From: Monomorium pharaonis
Taxonomy: Eukaryota > Arthropoda > Insecta > Hymenoptera > Formicidae
DNA: 64,000 bases
Direction: 5' to 3'
Assembly (NCBI RefSeq): GCF_013373865.1
Contig: NC_050470.1
Location: 16,867,244-16,931,243 of the forward strand
Shown here: piece after piece, positions 1 to 12,700 of the stretch
How positions within the stretch are numbered: position 1 is the stretch's first letter
Layout of the letters: every line of letters begins with the position of its first letter
The notes under the pieces: model-generated
Told to the model about the DNA's origin: nothing
What the model saw: the letters and a program-made list of their open reading frames with translations, nothing else
Databases searched by the model: none
Made by a program: the position numbers and the translations under genes

Positions 1-747
1 CGGTCCGGGCGGATGGAATCAGGAAGGCGAGAGAATTATCAGGAATTACACAAATCTTTAACAAAGATTGAACATTTGTATTCACGAATGGTATCATCTA
101 CAATGGCATCGTGGTCTCCAACGCACGATTGAGCGGCAATTATTATGTTCCGCGGCAACAATCTCGAGGCGGCACTTGCTCGGGGCGGTGTTGAATCGGG
201 AAGAGGTAACAATCCTCGACGCAATACAACACGCGAAATTTTCCAACGCGTCGGTATTAGCCTCGCGATGCGGAAGAAACTTACAGACGCATCTTCGGCG
301 TGGGAACGGGCGCTAAAAGCCGATTGGGACGTGCCGTATACTCTCGTACGCGCAGCACACGGGGAGCTTGTGTTCTTTCATTGCAGTAATTTGTTTCGCG
401 GGGAAGCGTCGCTTGCCACGACGCAGTAAATGACGAGAAATTCCAAGTTTAATAAGATCGATCGCAAGGCAACCGGACACGCAGCCAAGCGTCTGTATTC
501 GGGACACAGACAAACGGAAATTGACTCTACTGCGGCTCGGGACGCGCGCGTAACGCAAATACGAAAAGAGGATAAATTGGCTTCGCACAGACAGGCGTGA
601 TCGGGCGAGAAGACGGGATCCTAGAAAGTTTGCGAGGCTTGTAATTCTGCATTAAGTAACGGAAAACATCAATTTTGCAACCATCTCGCGGCTCGCCCAA
701 TCGCGAAATCGGCGATTTTACGATACTTGTGACGTTCGTCTCACCAA
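1..747. other. no recognisable gene
   Basis: This moderately GC-rich stretch has only short overlapping reading frames in several phases. None carries a recognisable domain, and no terminal repeats or tandem structure were seen. Confidence 0.5.
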
Positions 748-1020
748 TGCGGCAATCGGATCCGTGAGCAATCGGGTACGTGTGCAAACGGGTCGGTGCG
801 CAGTCGGGTCCGTGTGTAATCGGGTCCGTGTGCAAACGGGTCAGTGCGCAATCAGGTCAGTGTGCAATCGGTTCGGTGTGCAATTGATTCGGTGTCCAAT
901 TCAAACGTTATGTGTTTGATCGCTGTTGTGTCCAATAGGGTCTGTGTCTTATCGGGACGGTGTGCAATTGGGACCGTGTCTAATCGAGCCCGTGTCCAAT
1001 CGGGACTGTGTCCGATCGGG
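748..1020. repeat. 16-bp minisatellite (GTGTGCAAACGGGTCC type)
   Basis: About a dozen imperfect 16-bp units related to GGGTCCGTGTGCAAAC follow one another, with a degenerate gap near 895-940. Since 16 is not a multiple of 3, the frames that cross it are not evidence of coding. The unit resembles the 16-bp unit (GTCCGTGCGCATTTGG type) in the arms of the element at 22223-22951, so this may be a remnant of a similar arm. Confidence 0.75.
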
Positions 1021-1155
1021 AAATATTACTGTTTCCTATCTTTTATGTACGCAAATGGACCTTACTCAAAATATTCGTTAATATGAGTTAAAACAACGTG
1101 AATTTCTTTAGACTTTTAAACCTGTGAGATTAGTAGGGGTGCTGTCATTTCCTTG

Positions 1156-3470
1156 ACATGTCGCGTTCCAACATCGCTTTGAAGTAAATTTTCACCAATT
1201 TCTTCTTTTCTGTTTTTTTTTTCAAACGTGTACATTTTTATGCCTAAAATTTCCTGCTCTTTCCAATAAAAATATTTCCAATTGCCTCAAAATTAAAAAA
1301 AGCATTAAAAATGATGATTTTTGAGGAAAATCCTGTTTTTTTATATTTTTCCCAAAATTTATTTTAAAATAAATATTTTTATTGGAAAGAGCGGATTTTT
1401 TCACATAATATATGGAGTTTAAAGCTTTTGTTCTCAATTGTTAGAACCAAAATTAAATAAACAAGCAAATTATATTCACTATTTTTAATTATATTTTCGT
1501 CCTTAACCCTCTGCCTACACACCTTATTTTTCTCCCGATTCTTACACACAGGGGTTACGCTAACCCCAAAATTTCGTTGACTTATATCTCTAAATGTATT
1601 TAATCAATTTTAACTTTTTTTTTTTTTAATCGAAAGGAAAAAATCTCAGAATTATGATGGTCTTGGATGAAAAGTCGAAGATATTAAAAGAAAAAAGATT
1701 TTTTGAAAAGAATGAGAAAGGAACGAAAAATTTTTGTAAAAATTTGCCTTTTTTTTAAACGCCCGTATTTATTAGAAAAAAAAATAGATAAAGTAATTAA
1801 AATGGTAATCAATGGAAAGGGGAAGAGTTGTACTTTAAGAATCTATTGTCAGTTTTTTTATTCTGTTAAAAAAATATATTTATTTTGTAATGTGAATTTA
1901 GTAAAAAATGAATGCAGTTTAAACACAATAGTAAAAGAAAATAGTAATATTTATTTAAAAAACATAATTATTAATACCCAAAAACATAATTATTAATACA
2001 AAAAATATTTATTACAAAAGATTTTATTTATTATAAAAAAAATTTTTAATTTGTAATGCTACAATTGCAGCATATTTTTGCAAAGTTATCGCGACATTGG
2101 TAATATATATAAGTACTTTATGCGTAAATGATATATACGTAATGAACAAAAAAATAACTTTACTTACCCTTCAAATTTGGAACTTTTCCATTTTTTTTTT
2201 GTTACGTTCCCTACATACGGGGTAATTGTAACCCCAATACACACTTTCGATGCTCCTACTTCTGTTGTTTTTAGAACATTCACAACGCCCAAAAAGGAAT
2301 AAGTAGAGCACAGTTCAAACTTTTTTCTCCCCCTGGTTCCAGTGTCCCCTTGCTAAATACTTTTAAGTAGCGAACATTTCAAAATCGACTGGGGTTACCG
2401 TAACCCCATGTGTAGGCAGAAGGTTAATAATGATTTTTTATTAAATCGTTGTACAGCTATCAATCTATTTTTATTTTTTTAAATTCAAAGATGATAAAAT
2501 TACTTTTGCATGACTATATCCTACCATGTTAGTCAAAGGAATTATTGCGTGATAACTCTGAGTGCCTTTTACTGTTTTGATTGTAGCATATCGTGGCTCT
2601 AAAAATATTTTTGTTTGCTTTGCTTACTTTACTTTGAATCCAAGTTGAAAGGATTGAAACACTTTTTTAGTTTTTTTTTTTGTGAGCATTTTGATGCCAT
2701 TTTAAGATCAAAATGATGCAAAAAAGTTATAAAAAGTTATGCTCTCTATATCGATACACTTTTACGATTCTCAATTTACGTGAAGCACTCGGCACATCTG
2801 ATCGCATGCTCTATTGATTTGTAGCGCCAACTCCAAAAACGTACCCATAGGAAACAGGAGTTGAAGAAAACAATATATTTTATATTTAAATAAAGTTATA
2901 TTATCTTACTTTTTGTGTTATTATCTTACAAGATTTGTAAGCAAATAAAAATATTTTTAGAATAACGGTATGTTACACACAATACAGTGAAAGGCACTAA
3001 GAGTTATCATGCAATAATTCCCCTAAATGATATGGTACGATATACTTATGCAAAAGTAATTTCAACATCTTTGAACTTTATAAAAATAAAAATAGATTGA
3101 TGGCTGTACAAAGACTTAATAAAAAATCATTAATAAGAACAAAAATATAATTAAAAATAGTAAGTAATTTGTTTATTAATTTAATTTTGGTTTTAACCAT
3201 TAAGAGCAAAAGCTTTAAACTACATATATTATGTGAAAAAATCCGCTCATTCCAATAAAAGTATTCATTTTAAAATAAATTTTAGGGAAGGTATAAAAAA
3301 AACAGGATTTTTCTCAAAAATTATTTTTATGCTTTCTTTAATTTTAAGGGAATTGGAAATATTTTTATTGGAAAGAGCAAGAAGATTTACATAAAAATGT
3401 ACACGTTTGAGAAAAAAACAGAAAAGAAGAAATTAGTGAAAATTTAAAGCGATGTCAGAAACGTGATGTG
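1156..3470. mobile_element. large inverted-repeat element, non-autonomous
   Basis: Imperfect inverted arms of about 500 bp face each other. The left arm is 1156-1506 plus 2428-2600 and the right arm is about 2966-3470. Matching landmarks include the TTCTTCTTTTCTGTTTTTTT tract near 1202 and its complement near 3415, and the TTTATTGGAAAGAGC blocks. The loop at 2600-2965 has no credible coding frame. The left arm was later split by the element at 1507-2423. Ends and target duplication could not be fixed, so the superfamily is unknown. The short lysine-rich frame near 1703-1996 is AT-rich noise. Confidence 0.7.
1503..2427. mobile_element. piggyBac-type non-autonomous element with TTAA duplication
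   Basis: The element begins CCCTCTGCCTACACA at 1507 and ends with the inverted partner TGTGTAGGCAGAAGG at 2423, with one mismatch over 15 bp. TTAA sits on both sides (1503-1506 and 2424-2427), the target duplication typical of piggyBac elements. Subterminal palindromes GGGGTTACGCTAACCCC (near 1552) and GGGGTTACCGTAACCCC (near 2390), with a third related block near 2219, frame the interior. There is no transposase frame. It lies in the left arm of the larger element, whose right arm shows an uninterrupted site (TTATTAATGATT). Confidence 0.85.
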
Positions 3471-3479
3471 GGATAAAGT

Positions 3480-4260
3480 GTGTGTATTTGTGTCACTCTG
3501 CACTTAGAGATATTCCACCGCTCGGAGTTCCTTTGGTCGCCCTGAAAAGGACGGTTTGTTAGGCGTCCTCAGAAGGACGGTTGCTTCCTCGTTGGCCGGT
3601 TTACAGCGAGGCAACGAACTCCTCGTAGAGATCCTGCGGTTTAACCTGGATCCTGGAGCGGTTGCTTCGAGACTTCCTAGACTTCCTCCGAGGTGCTCGA
3701 GGAGTCACTGGCTTCCCGGATGGTGTGCTAGGCCAGGAGATGTCGGAACTGCCTGGAGACTTGACCTGGATGCTGGCGTCGACCTTTGGTTTGGTCGGTA
3801 TAGTCTGCGTCTTCACCGTGTGCTGCAGGAAGCGTGGAGTCCTGGTCCGTGGAATAGGCGGGAGGTCCCAGGTGATGAGCTTCCACTTCAGCCTGGTTTC
3901 CCCTCGGTCGAGCTTTGGTGTCCTCGTGTCAGCAGCCCAAGACGGTGGCCGCTCTGCTGGCCGAGTCAGCCGGTGGGTCTTCCTTCGTCGAGGCAGGATG
4001 TTGCCGTTGAGGCCCGTCGAGCGCACTCCGGTTGGAGGCCTAGTCGTCGAGCACTCTCGAGAGAAGTAACCGAGCACACTCCCTAAGGGAAGCCGAGTAA
4101 GAAGCACACTCCGAGAAGAAGGCCCTGGTGCGAGCGTACTCCGAGATAGTGATGTGCCGATTGAGACAAATAATAAACGACTATCAAGTCACGTGAGCGC
4201 AAGCAGTTCACCGAAGTACCTATGTCGTATAAATGTATGGTATCATTAAAGCCCTTGCGA
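3480..4260. other. GC-rich island with repeated CTCC...GGAG hairpins
   Basis: The segment is abruptly GC-rich within AT-rich DNA. Near 4020-4150 it carries a run of related short hairpins such as GCGCACTCCGGTTGGAGGCC and GCACACTCCGAGAAGAAGGC. AATAATAAACGAC near 4170 contains a polyadenylation-like AATAAA. Frames of 135-176 codons are open on both strands but overlap each other and show no known domain. A related hairpin block occurs at 8045-8105. An LTR or leader fragment of an unrecognised retroelement is possible but unproven. Confidence 0.4.
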
Positions 4261-4261
4261 A

Positions 4262-4416
4262 CTTGGCGGAAAAATTTCTAAAAAATTTTAAAAAAGCTAC
4301 AAAAATTTATAAAAGTGTTCCAATTCTATTATTTTTATTAGAAAAATGCTAGAATTGGAATACTTTTGTAAATTTTTGTAGCTTTTTTAGAATTTTGTAA
4401 AAATTTTTCCGCCAGG
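4262..4416. mobile_element. palindromic MITE, ends CTTGGCGG...CCGCCAGG
   Basis: A 155-bp near-perfect palindrome: GGCGGAAAAATTT at the left is mirrored by AAATTTTTCCGCC at the right, and AAAAGTGTTCCAATTCTA is mirrored by TAGAATTGGAATACTTTT. A second copy lies at 26360-26522 and a right-half fragment at 38582-38643. No target duplication is clear. Confidence 0.75.
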
Positions 4417-5009
4417 GGAGAAAGAAATATAAAAACTATGTAACCGGATATAGGACAGTTACAAAGGACAAAAATAATACAAATTCTTAATGAAAATAAT
4501 AAAATTTATTAATATATTGCGTCTGCAGCCGACTTATAACACGAATACCAACATTTGTTGTGAAGGTAAGGGAAACTGCAGAAAACCTTACCAGTATTCA
4601 ATAAAATTATATTTTATGATAAAAAATAGACTCTCACATGAATAAAATTTATACAATAAAATTTATGTTCAAATTAAAGAAAATATATGACAAATATGAC
4701 ACATAAACAATATAACAAAAATAAGGAGGAGTATAAATAGCCATTTCTTTTCGAGGTTCCTCTACATAGTATCTGAAATAATTTAAATCACATATTAGTA
4801 ATCCCAATGAATGTCCAGCAACCAAAAAAATTAATTTAAAATATTAATAAATTAAGACTGTAAATTTTCATTTAATTTGGCTGTATTGTCAAAAGAATTT
4901 TTATTTACACTTTTATATAGTTCTAAACATTTTGCATCTGCGTGAAAATTATAACAATTAATATTTTTCGAATGAAAGGAGGATCTTACTTTACATATGG
5001 CATTAATAG
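4417..5009. other. AT-rich DNA, nothing recognised
   Basis: Only AT-rich sequence downstream of the hAT pseudogene. hAT terminal repeats were looked for here and not found. Confidence 0.5.
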
Positions 5010-6975
5010 TATCTACGTTTAATCTATTCCTCTTCTTGTGTTTTTTACATCTGTGACTATGAAAAATATCCTTTCAGCTTCAACATTTGAATGTGGAAGT
5101 GAAAGTGCTGCATGAACTAACTTTTCTAAATTTGGAAACATTGATTGATTATCGAATTTTTTAGTTTCAAAAATTTTATTCCACATATTCTCAATATCTA
5201 AAGTAGCCAAAAAATTTTTATTCGCGTCGTTAAAAAGAGTTGGAAGTAATTGCCATTCAAATGCTAAAGCTTTTGCATCGAAAGTTCCAAATTGTGCAGC
5301 GATAAAAGTGAGGTCTTTAACCACACTTCTTTCATTATTCAAAGCCACTTTAAAATCTAAAAATTTTAAACCGCGAAGAACTGTATCATTAATAGGAAAT
5401 CGTTTTATTATTTTTTGAAAAGCTAAAACATAAAAATCCAAACATTTTAATTTTATTTCCTCTACGAATTCTAATTCAAATTTTTGTAAGAATGTTTCAC
5501 ATTCTTGACCAAGAAAAACTTTTTGAAGTAGTAAAATATTCTGCGAATAAGTAATATCTAAAGAAATGTTTTTCAAACTTTCAGGTATTAAAAAATTACG
5601 CTCTATCTGCTCCATTAACTGTTCACTACTTTCTGATAAGGTATGAATCAAAGTTTTTCTGGATTGAAATCGCGCATTAAATATGTTAAAGAAATTCAAA
5701 ATGTATTTTAAAAATAACATATAAGCTTTAATACGATCATCATTTAAAATATTATGAATATCTTGAACCGATTAATTTTTGTTTTCAAAAATATCAAGGT
5801 AAAAATAATATTTTAAGACTTCCCAATTTTCGATAAGTCTAGTCACACATTGATGTAAAGCAAGCCATCTTGTGCCTGATAATTTTAATATTTTCCGTGA
5901 TTCAACACCAAAAAATTGTTGGTATTCGCGTAGAATAGCAGATTTTTTTAAACTATTGGATATGTACGTGGCTATTGCATGCAACACACGTTCACAAGAT
6001 TCCGGCATTTTTTAGCAAGCTTTACTAGCGACGAGAGCAGAGGAATGGCATATACATTTCATTAAAATAAGCGCCGGTGCCTTTTTTTTAATCTTGTAAA
6101 AAACGAATCATGAATACCCGTCATTACGGAAGCGTTGTCACAAGCCATTCCTACGATATTATTAAGGGGAATTCCTTTTTTTTGTAAACAGTTTTCAAAT
6201 GCTGCATATATATTATTTGCGGAACAATCTCTTGCATCTAATTGCACTATTTCTAATAATTCTGTTATAGATACTTTTTTGTCCAGATGAAAATATTTCA
6301 CTAATACACAAAGAATTTTATCATTACTAAGAGTAGTACTCTCGTCGACTAAAATGGAAAATTTTTGTTGTTTTAAAATTTCTGTTGTTAATTCATTTTC
6401 GCGTTTCTCAATTACATTTTTTATAATATTTGTACATTTTTTCCGTGACATTGAAAGATCATTTGCTATTTCTGAATCTTTACATACGTTTAATTAAGAG
6501 GGCCATATGATCTAATAACTGAAATGCAATATTATATTCCACGTAAAAAGCTGCTAAGTTAATTTCAGCTTCTTTTACATCATTAATATGGTAACGTCGT
6601 TTATTTTGCATAGTGAGCAGTGAAGCAGATGGATTATTTTCTTTATTAATTTTATTAAAATTTGAAATGTGGCGCTTTCGACTTGCATGCTTATTAAGTT
6701 CTGACGTACCGCATGCAAGAACAACATTGCATGTAGTACACAAAACTTTTCCATGGTCAGGATGTGGCATTAACCATCCTTTATATACATTATTACGTAG
6801 CCAAGAGCTTTCTGAAATACTTTTACCTTGACCTTTCTTTTCAATTCCTTAACGTTATCACTGTTAGTAGACGGTTTCATTTCGCTGCTGGTACTGCTGA
6901 TAGACGGACGCTTCATTTCGCTGCTAGTAGACGGATACTCCATTTCGCTGCTGGTAGACAAATGCTCCATTTTCC
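5010..6975 (-). pseudogene. hAT-type transposase pseudogene
   Basis: Four collinear pieces read right to left encode a hAT-family transposase. The N-terminal piece (about 6970-6770, then 6770-6480) ends in a BED-type zinc finger with LCTTCNVVLACG and a downstream HASRKRH pair. The next piece (6451-6062) carries FSILVDESTT and ACDNASVMTG, matching the conserved blocks of the hAT RNase-H-like core. A middle piece (6008-5772) has SGTRWLALHQC. The last (5720-5019) ends in the hAT dimerisation region, with SLPHSNVEAERIFF. Frame changes separate the zinc finger from its upstream residues (near 6770) and from the core (near 6480), and further breaks lie near 6060 and 5770, so no functional protein is possible. 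The N-terminus contains a short in-frame repeat of STSSEM(E/K). In life such enzymes cut and paste DNA with 8-bp duplications. Element ends were not found. Confidence 0.85.
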
Positions 6976-7904
6976 CAGTTCCAAATACATTATTTCTAAA
7001 TTGTATATTATTAAACTAAATTCTCAACAAAATCTATGAGGGATACCATTTTTTTAAAAGTGTTTGAGACTAATCTTACTTACCGTGCTCTGCTTGCTCC
7101 AGTCTCTTGCACGCGACACCGGCGGCGATGATATCCGTGATACGTTACTAACGACTTAACAATCGAGGTATATGAAACAAAAATCGCGCGACTGTCCCGG
7201 CTGGTAAGGTCCATTCAGACGGATTTTAAGAGCATTATGTATATGTATAAAAAAATAGAATAATTATTCCAACAACACACACTTATTTTTATTTAAGTCA
7301 CTTAACTTCCGCTTATTTATCACTACTGAAAAGTATTTATAGTACATGAATTCAAAATATTTTTTATATTCTTTGATAATAATAGTATAAATATATTTAT
7401 TTTAAATATTTTCATAAATATCTATCATAATTCTTTTTATACCTGGCAAACTCGGACATAAAAATATGTACAAAATATTTATCATAAATATATTTTCTTT
7501 TTATAAATATTTTATAAATATTTTGTGGTATCTGGGATATTCGTCTAATTAGACATTTTATAAACGATAATGAATTACTCTTGCCAGAGATATAAAGAAA
7601 AAACATAAATATAAATTTTATAGCTGCAATAATTGCACATTGTTAACACATGAAAAACATTTGAACTGCATAAACATTATATATAATTTTACTTTATATT
7701 TTGAATTGGTTTTTTCAAACTGTTAAAATAAACGATACAAAGATATGTATACAATAAAATGTAATACTACTTTCAGTAAAAATTTATTTATTAATACTTT
7801 CTTGTTAAAAAAAAAGAAGATAAAAGAGTTTATAAAATTTTCAACGTAATATTCTGTAAAATAATTATAGTGTATAAAAAATGTTATAATAAATGTAAGA
7901 AATT
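6976..7904. other. AT-rich DNA, nothing recognised
   Basis: AT-rich sequence with short direct and inverted ATAAATATTT words around 7380-7520, but no gene, terminal repeats or RNA signature. Confidence 0.5.
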
Positions 7905-8405
7905 TTAATTCGCTTTGGCCCCACACAAGCGCCATGTATTGCAGGCGAGCATCGCGGGCACGAGTCTGTAAGAAGCGCGTGACGTAGTTGACGCATGTGC
8001 ATAGAATCGAGCCTGTGAGATTTTTTCTCAACCGGCACATCACTGCTCCGAGAAGGAGGCCCGATGTTGCTTCCAGACGAGCACACTCCGAGATGGAGGC
8101 CCGTCTAACCAAAAATGTTGCTAAGAGAATATCTAATTTACTACTAGAGTATTCTTCTTGCAGTGAATCTTGTATTTAGATTGTTCTATCCGCGCTGCGG
8201 GTGGTCTTATTATAGCTGGATTGTTGCATCTTACTCCGGAGTACCGCGGCTGCTCTGTCGGCTGCGTCGTGCACTACTCGGCTAGCGAGCGCGTGTTGAT
8301 AGACGCGGCTACGCGCGGCGTGGGCGGTGAGCGCGCGGTGGTTGACGCATCGGTGTATGCGGTGAGCGCATTAGCGTAGGCGCGCTGACTGGAGTGGCGT
8401 CTGAT
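7905..8405. other. GC-rich island sharing CTCCGAGA-GGAGGCCC hairpins
   Basis: A second GC-rich island. At 8045-8105 it repeats CTCCGAGAAGGAGGCCCG and ACACTCCGAGATGGAGGC, close to the hairpins at 4020-4150, so the two islands probably derive from one repeat family. The part from 8170 is rich in GCGCG words and has no recognisable protein. Confidence 0.4.
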
Positions 8406-8852
8406 CGCCACACGTGACATATCAAGAAAATGATAGCAGCGCTTTCATTAAATCCGTAGGTATAAAAATCTAAAAAAATTCAGGTTGTTTTAACTCATAT
8501 TGACAATGTTTTCTGCAGTTTAAACGGAATTGATAACTATGCTCCCAGATTTCATATGCGGATTCCGTGAAATGACTCACGTATTAATATCATCATGTAA
8601 ACTGGATTTTATATCAAGAATAAACAAAATGTTTTTCAGACTGCTCTTTTTCTAACCTATATTTGAATTAACAGTTTTATAAAAAGTTCATGAACTAATC
8701 TTTTTTTCTAGATTTTTAATCTTAGTTTGAATTGCATGATATTGTTCATATATGTTATCCCTAGAGGAATACGGTTTCATTTTGTACATATATATCGTAG
8801 ATTCTGCATACTAAGCAAAGTTTTCGTTTCTAATATTAACTCGAACTTTTCT
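8406..8852. other. AT-rich DNA, nothing recognised
   Basis: No gene or tandem repeat. Faint inverted similarity to 9713-9900 suggests that the palindrome at 8853-9712 may have extended outward originally. Confidence 0.4.
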
Positions 8853-9712
8853 CATACAGCACAGAAAGATTGCAGCAACGTTGTGGCAACATTTCAACGC
8901 AAGATTGCAATATTGCATAAACGTTGTGAAATGTTGCTGCAAGGTTGCTGCAAGATTGCAGCAATGGTAAAATGTCCGCTTTTAGAAATATTGTTACGTA
9001 ATATTGTAGCAATATTGCAGTAAAATATGTATGCAATATTATTCAGAAAAAGATTATTCAAAATAATTCATTTGATTTTAAATAACTATTTTGAATTTAA
9101 CAAATACAGAGTGATTAGTGAAACTTCAACCAAAAGATAAACTTTGCAAGTTTTGTCTTTTATCTTATATAAGTACATTATAAGATGAGAGAGACAAAAC
9201 TTACAAAATTTATCTTTTAATTGGTTGATGTAATCACTCTGTTGTTAAATTCAAAATATAGTTATTTAAAACTGAATGAATTGATCGGATGATCGTTTGG
9301 TTGATGTCACTATAATCACTCTGTATTTGTTAAATTAAAAAATACAGTTATTTAAAATAATTTTGAATAACCTTGTACTCTGTTATACACAAATCTACAT
9401 AATAATAGTTTTACACACAAATTAAAACTACTCCAGAATGCATGTATCTCTATAGATGAAAAATTTTAAATAATATAGAACGATCACTTTTACATTATTT
9501 TTGAAAAGTTACTATAATATATTTATTCAAACTGTATTGAATATTAATTTTATCTATTTTCACTATTTTAATAATATTTTAAAATGTTGCTGCATCATTG
9601 CTGAAGTAATATTGTAAAATAATGTCTTTGCAATATCTTTGAAACATTACATCGCAATATGCAATGTTGCAACGTTGCAGCAATGTTGCTGCAAGCTTTT
9701 GTGCTGTATGGG
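8853..9712. mobile_element. CCCATACAGCAC-ended palindromic element (TTGC/GCAA words)
   Basis: The ends CATACAGCACAG (8853) and TTGTGCTGTATGGG (to 9712) are inverted partners. Both arms are filled with short words GTTGCTGCAA, ATATTGCAAT and AACGTTG, so each arm can fold on itself and on the other. The motif AATGTCCGCTTTT lies at 8971-8983, about 118 bp from the left end, as in the elements at 12978-14115 and 62763-63863. There is no transposase frame. A smaller MITE at 9107-9323 sits inside. Confidence 0.7.
9107..9323. mobile_element. nested Tc1/mariner-like MITE (CAGAGTGATTA ends)
   Basis: Begins CAGAGTGATTAGTG and ends ATAATCACTCTG, with TA on each side (9105-9106, 9324-9325), as expected for TA-targeting elements. 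An additional inward-facing end TAATCACTCTG near 9231-9241 shows that a shorter palindrome or a second copy is embedded. There is no coding capacity. Confidence 0.55.
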
Positions 9713-12700
9713 TTAGATGTAGCTTGAGTTATTAGGAAATGTTTTAGATTCATGATATTCAAATAATTATTGATAAGTTTTTTTAATCTTATGCCAATTT
9801 CTTTAAAAGTAAGATCTAGGATATCTATTTTCTAGTAATATATTAATGCAGAATTCAAGATTCTTTTGTTGAAAATTGAGATTAGACAACAAACCGGTCA
9901 ACTAAACTGTAAATTGTTTCTATTTTGTTAAAAATATACAATTTTAAATGATTTAATTCTTGACTTATTATTAATAGTATCGATTGCTTGCTTACAATTA
10001 CATGCTTATGGACTTGTTTACGAAGAAGCTGTAATAGCATGAGACAAAGAAGACGTTGAACAATGCATAACACAAAAAAAGTGATTGCAATGCAAGATTA
10101 TAAACCAAATAGCAGTACTTCCAAGCACATGTAAAAATGCGTCAAATCTGAATTGTTGTTGCCTTTCAATACACTATAAAATATGTTCGCTTTTTGACTA
10201 TGACAAAAAATTATAAAAAAATACTTATAAAAAAATTCTGTACAAAAAATCGTCAAGCACTAATTTTTAATGTCCTGAAAAAATAAAATTGCAATTCAAT
10301 CGAGTCATTTTCAAAATATAATGGTCAAGTATTTTTGAGAAAATTTAAAAAACTTGAACAGCACGACAGCATTTTATATTATTTTTAAAATAGAATTTAA
10401 ATGTCAAATAGAGAAAAATATGATTTTTACATAAAATAAATGTAATTTCTCTACCTCTTTCTCTTTCTTTCACAAAATGTTCATAAAGTTAGATTTTTGT
10501 TTTGAGCTGTCTAGATATCTATATCTCTTCTTACATAAAATTTTTTTTAAATATATATTATTATCAAGTTTTGCTTTATAAAATAATTGCCGAGTTCTTT
10601 ATCCAAAGATATAATCTTTATATTTATATAAATATATAAGAATTTATATAATTTGAACTATATGAACTAATGCATCACAATATTAGGATTTGCAACAGAC
10701 AACGAAATGTATTTGACCAGCTTTTGAATGTTTTTAAGTTAGTCAATTGATTATATCTTTGGTAGCGTTGATTTAATCCATCTTCGTTTCATTTGCATCA
10801 TTAGCCGGTGTATCCACTTATAAAACATACGTGATTGTGATAAAAGTTAGTGCGATTAGCACGACGGCATTGACACGTCTCGCAAGACATCTGATAATAT
10901 CCAATACGTGCCGCATTTGTCTTATTAATGCAATGCGAGTCACGCGAGTAACGACAACTGTTGCCCGCTTATCGGGCGTGGAGCGGCTGATAGCACAAAA
11001 ATTTCACTGGAAACGTTCCGCATTTTTTCACTTACTTATAATTTTTTCAATTAACGCAAACTCAATCTTACGACAATCACCGACAACGTTGATCTAGATT
11101 CATGGGATCCTCGCTCATGACCGATTCCCCGTGCGCCATCCACATTAATCGTGCGCGTTGCGCGGTTGCATGTATTACGAGGAAAAAGTTTGCGTTGTGT
11201 AGTTTCCTGCATAGATGTCGATCTGTCGTTTAGGATAATTGATTACGCAAGTACTATTTGCAAACGCATTTGTGGCATTAACTTACGTAAGTCACATCGC
11301 TTTTTTTCTTTTCTGCTTAAAAAGTTAGACAACGAATAAAAAAATATGAACATTTTCGAAAAATTATATAATTTACATGATCTGTGAGAGGTTTTCATAA
11401 TAAAAGAACATTTATTTAACAAATGTAATTTTGTAATAAATTGTTCTTAATATGAACAAAACGATAGAAAATGTATGACTTTATATAATAATTTCAAACT
11501 TATAATTTTAAATGTTTCATATCAAGGAACTGTCTTTATTTATTTGAGAAAAATAATATTCCGCATTATAAGGTATTCCGTTTTTATAATAACAAAAGGT
11601 TGTATATTAAAATAATATTAATTAAATTATTTATCAAAGTGATATAAATTAATATTTTATTTGTCTGTCTGTTATTTGGTATGTCAAACATTATAATACT
11701 TATGACATCAAAAATTAACTAAGTTTATCATTTTTGTGTGACTTATACAATTCTCATTTTATATATCTAGATATAAAGCATACATTTGTATAACAATCGG
11801 ACAGTTTGCAAAAGTATTGATGAATTATTACTTTTTATCTAAAAATACTTCTATCTACTTTTATCTAAAAATAAAAGAACAGTCTTATTCAGGATTAGAA
11901 TTTATTTAAAATTCTGTCACTGTTATGTCAAATTGTAACATTTATGATATTGAAACAGAGGTTTGTGACTGAGAATCTCTAGATCTCTGTTAACGGATCA
12001 CAGAATATTTGAAATATTGTATTAGATATTTTTTAAGTCAAATTCTGAACTTATGTTATTAAATTAGAGCTTTTTGATAAAATTTATTGCTTCTTACGTG
12101 AGTTACTATATACGTATCGTATATCTTAATCAAAATTTGACATTTCTAGATTAATCAAACCATATGCAAAAAGATACAGATATAATTGTTTTTTTTATTA
12201 TTGATTTCTCTAATAAAGCACAGAAAGATTAGTTACTATATTCAGACCTTTGTTGAAATCAGATAGGAGAAAGTTGCGGAATGCGTACCAGTCACTTAAA
12301 GTGTACCTCTTTAATATTTTATAGCTTTACTTAATATAAACAATATATCATATAATATTTAATAATCAAAATATGAAGTAAATGGGAAATGTGTAATGTT
12401 GACAAAAAATTAACAGAATATGTCTCGTTGCGCATCAACATTTTAAAGCATCAGGTACTGAAGTACTAAACTTTTTATAACTGATAATAACGTAATCAAA
12501 TAATTTTACACTAAAGTTGTATATTTTTTCTAAAAAAAGGTTTATTATAATATATTTTACATTTATAGTGTATGTATATATTTACAATTATTGCAAAAAT
12601 TACTTTCATATTTTTATAAAACCTATCAAGTTTCTTAAATCGTAATACTACCAGCATTCTTATACTTGTATTCTTATATGCATATCAATCAAAAAAAAAA

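Noticed and set aside
3556..4107. Genes of 135-176 codons in the GC-rich island
   Set aside because: Frames overlap on both strands, show no domain, and the region has transposon-like hairpins.
10831..11097. 88-codon frame as a gene
   Set aside because: No domain or neighbouring exon signal could be seen; composition alone is weak evidence.
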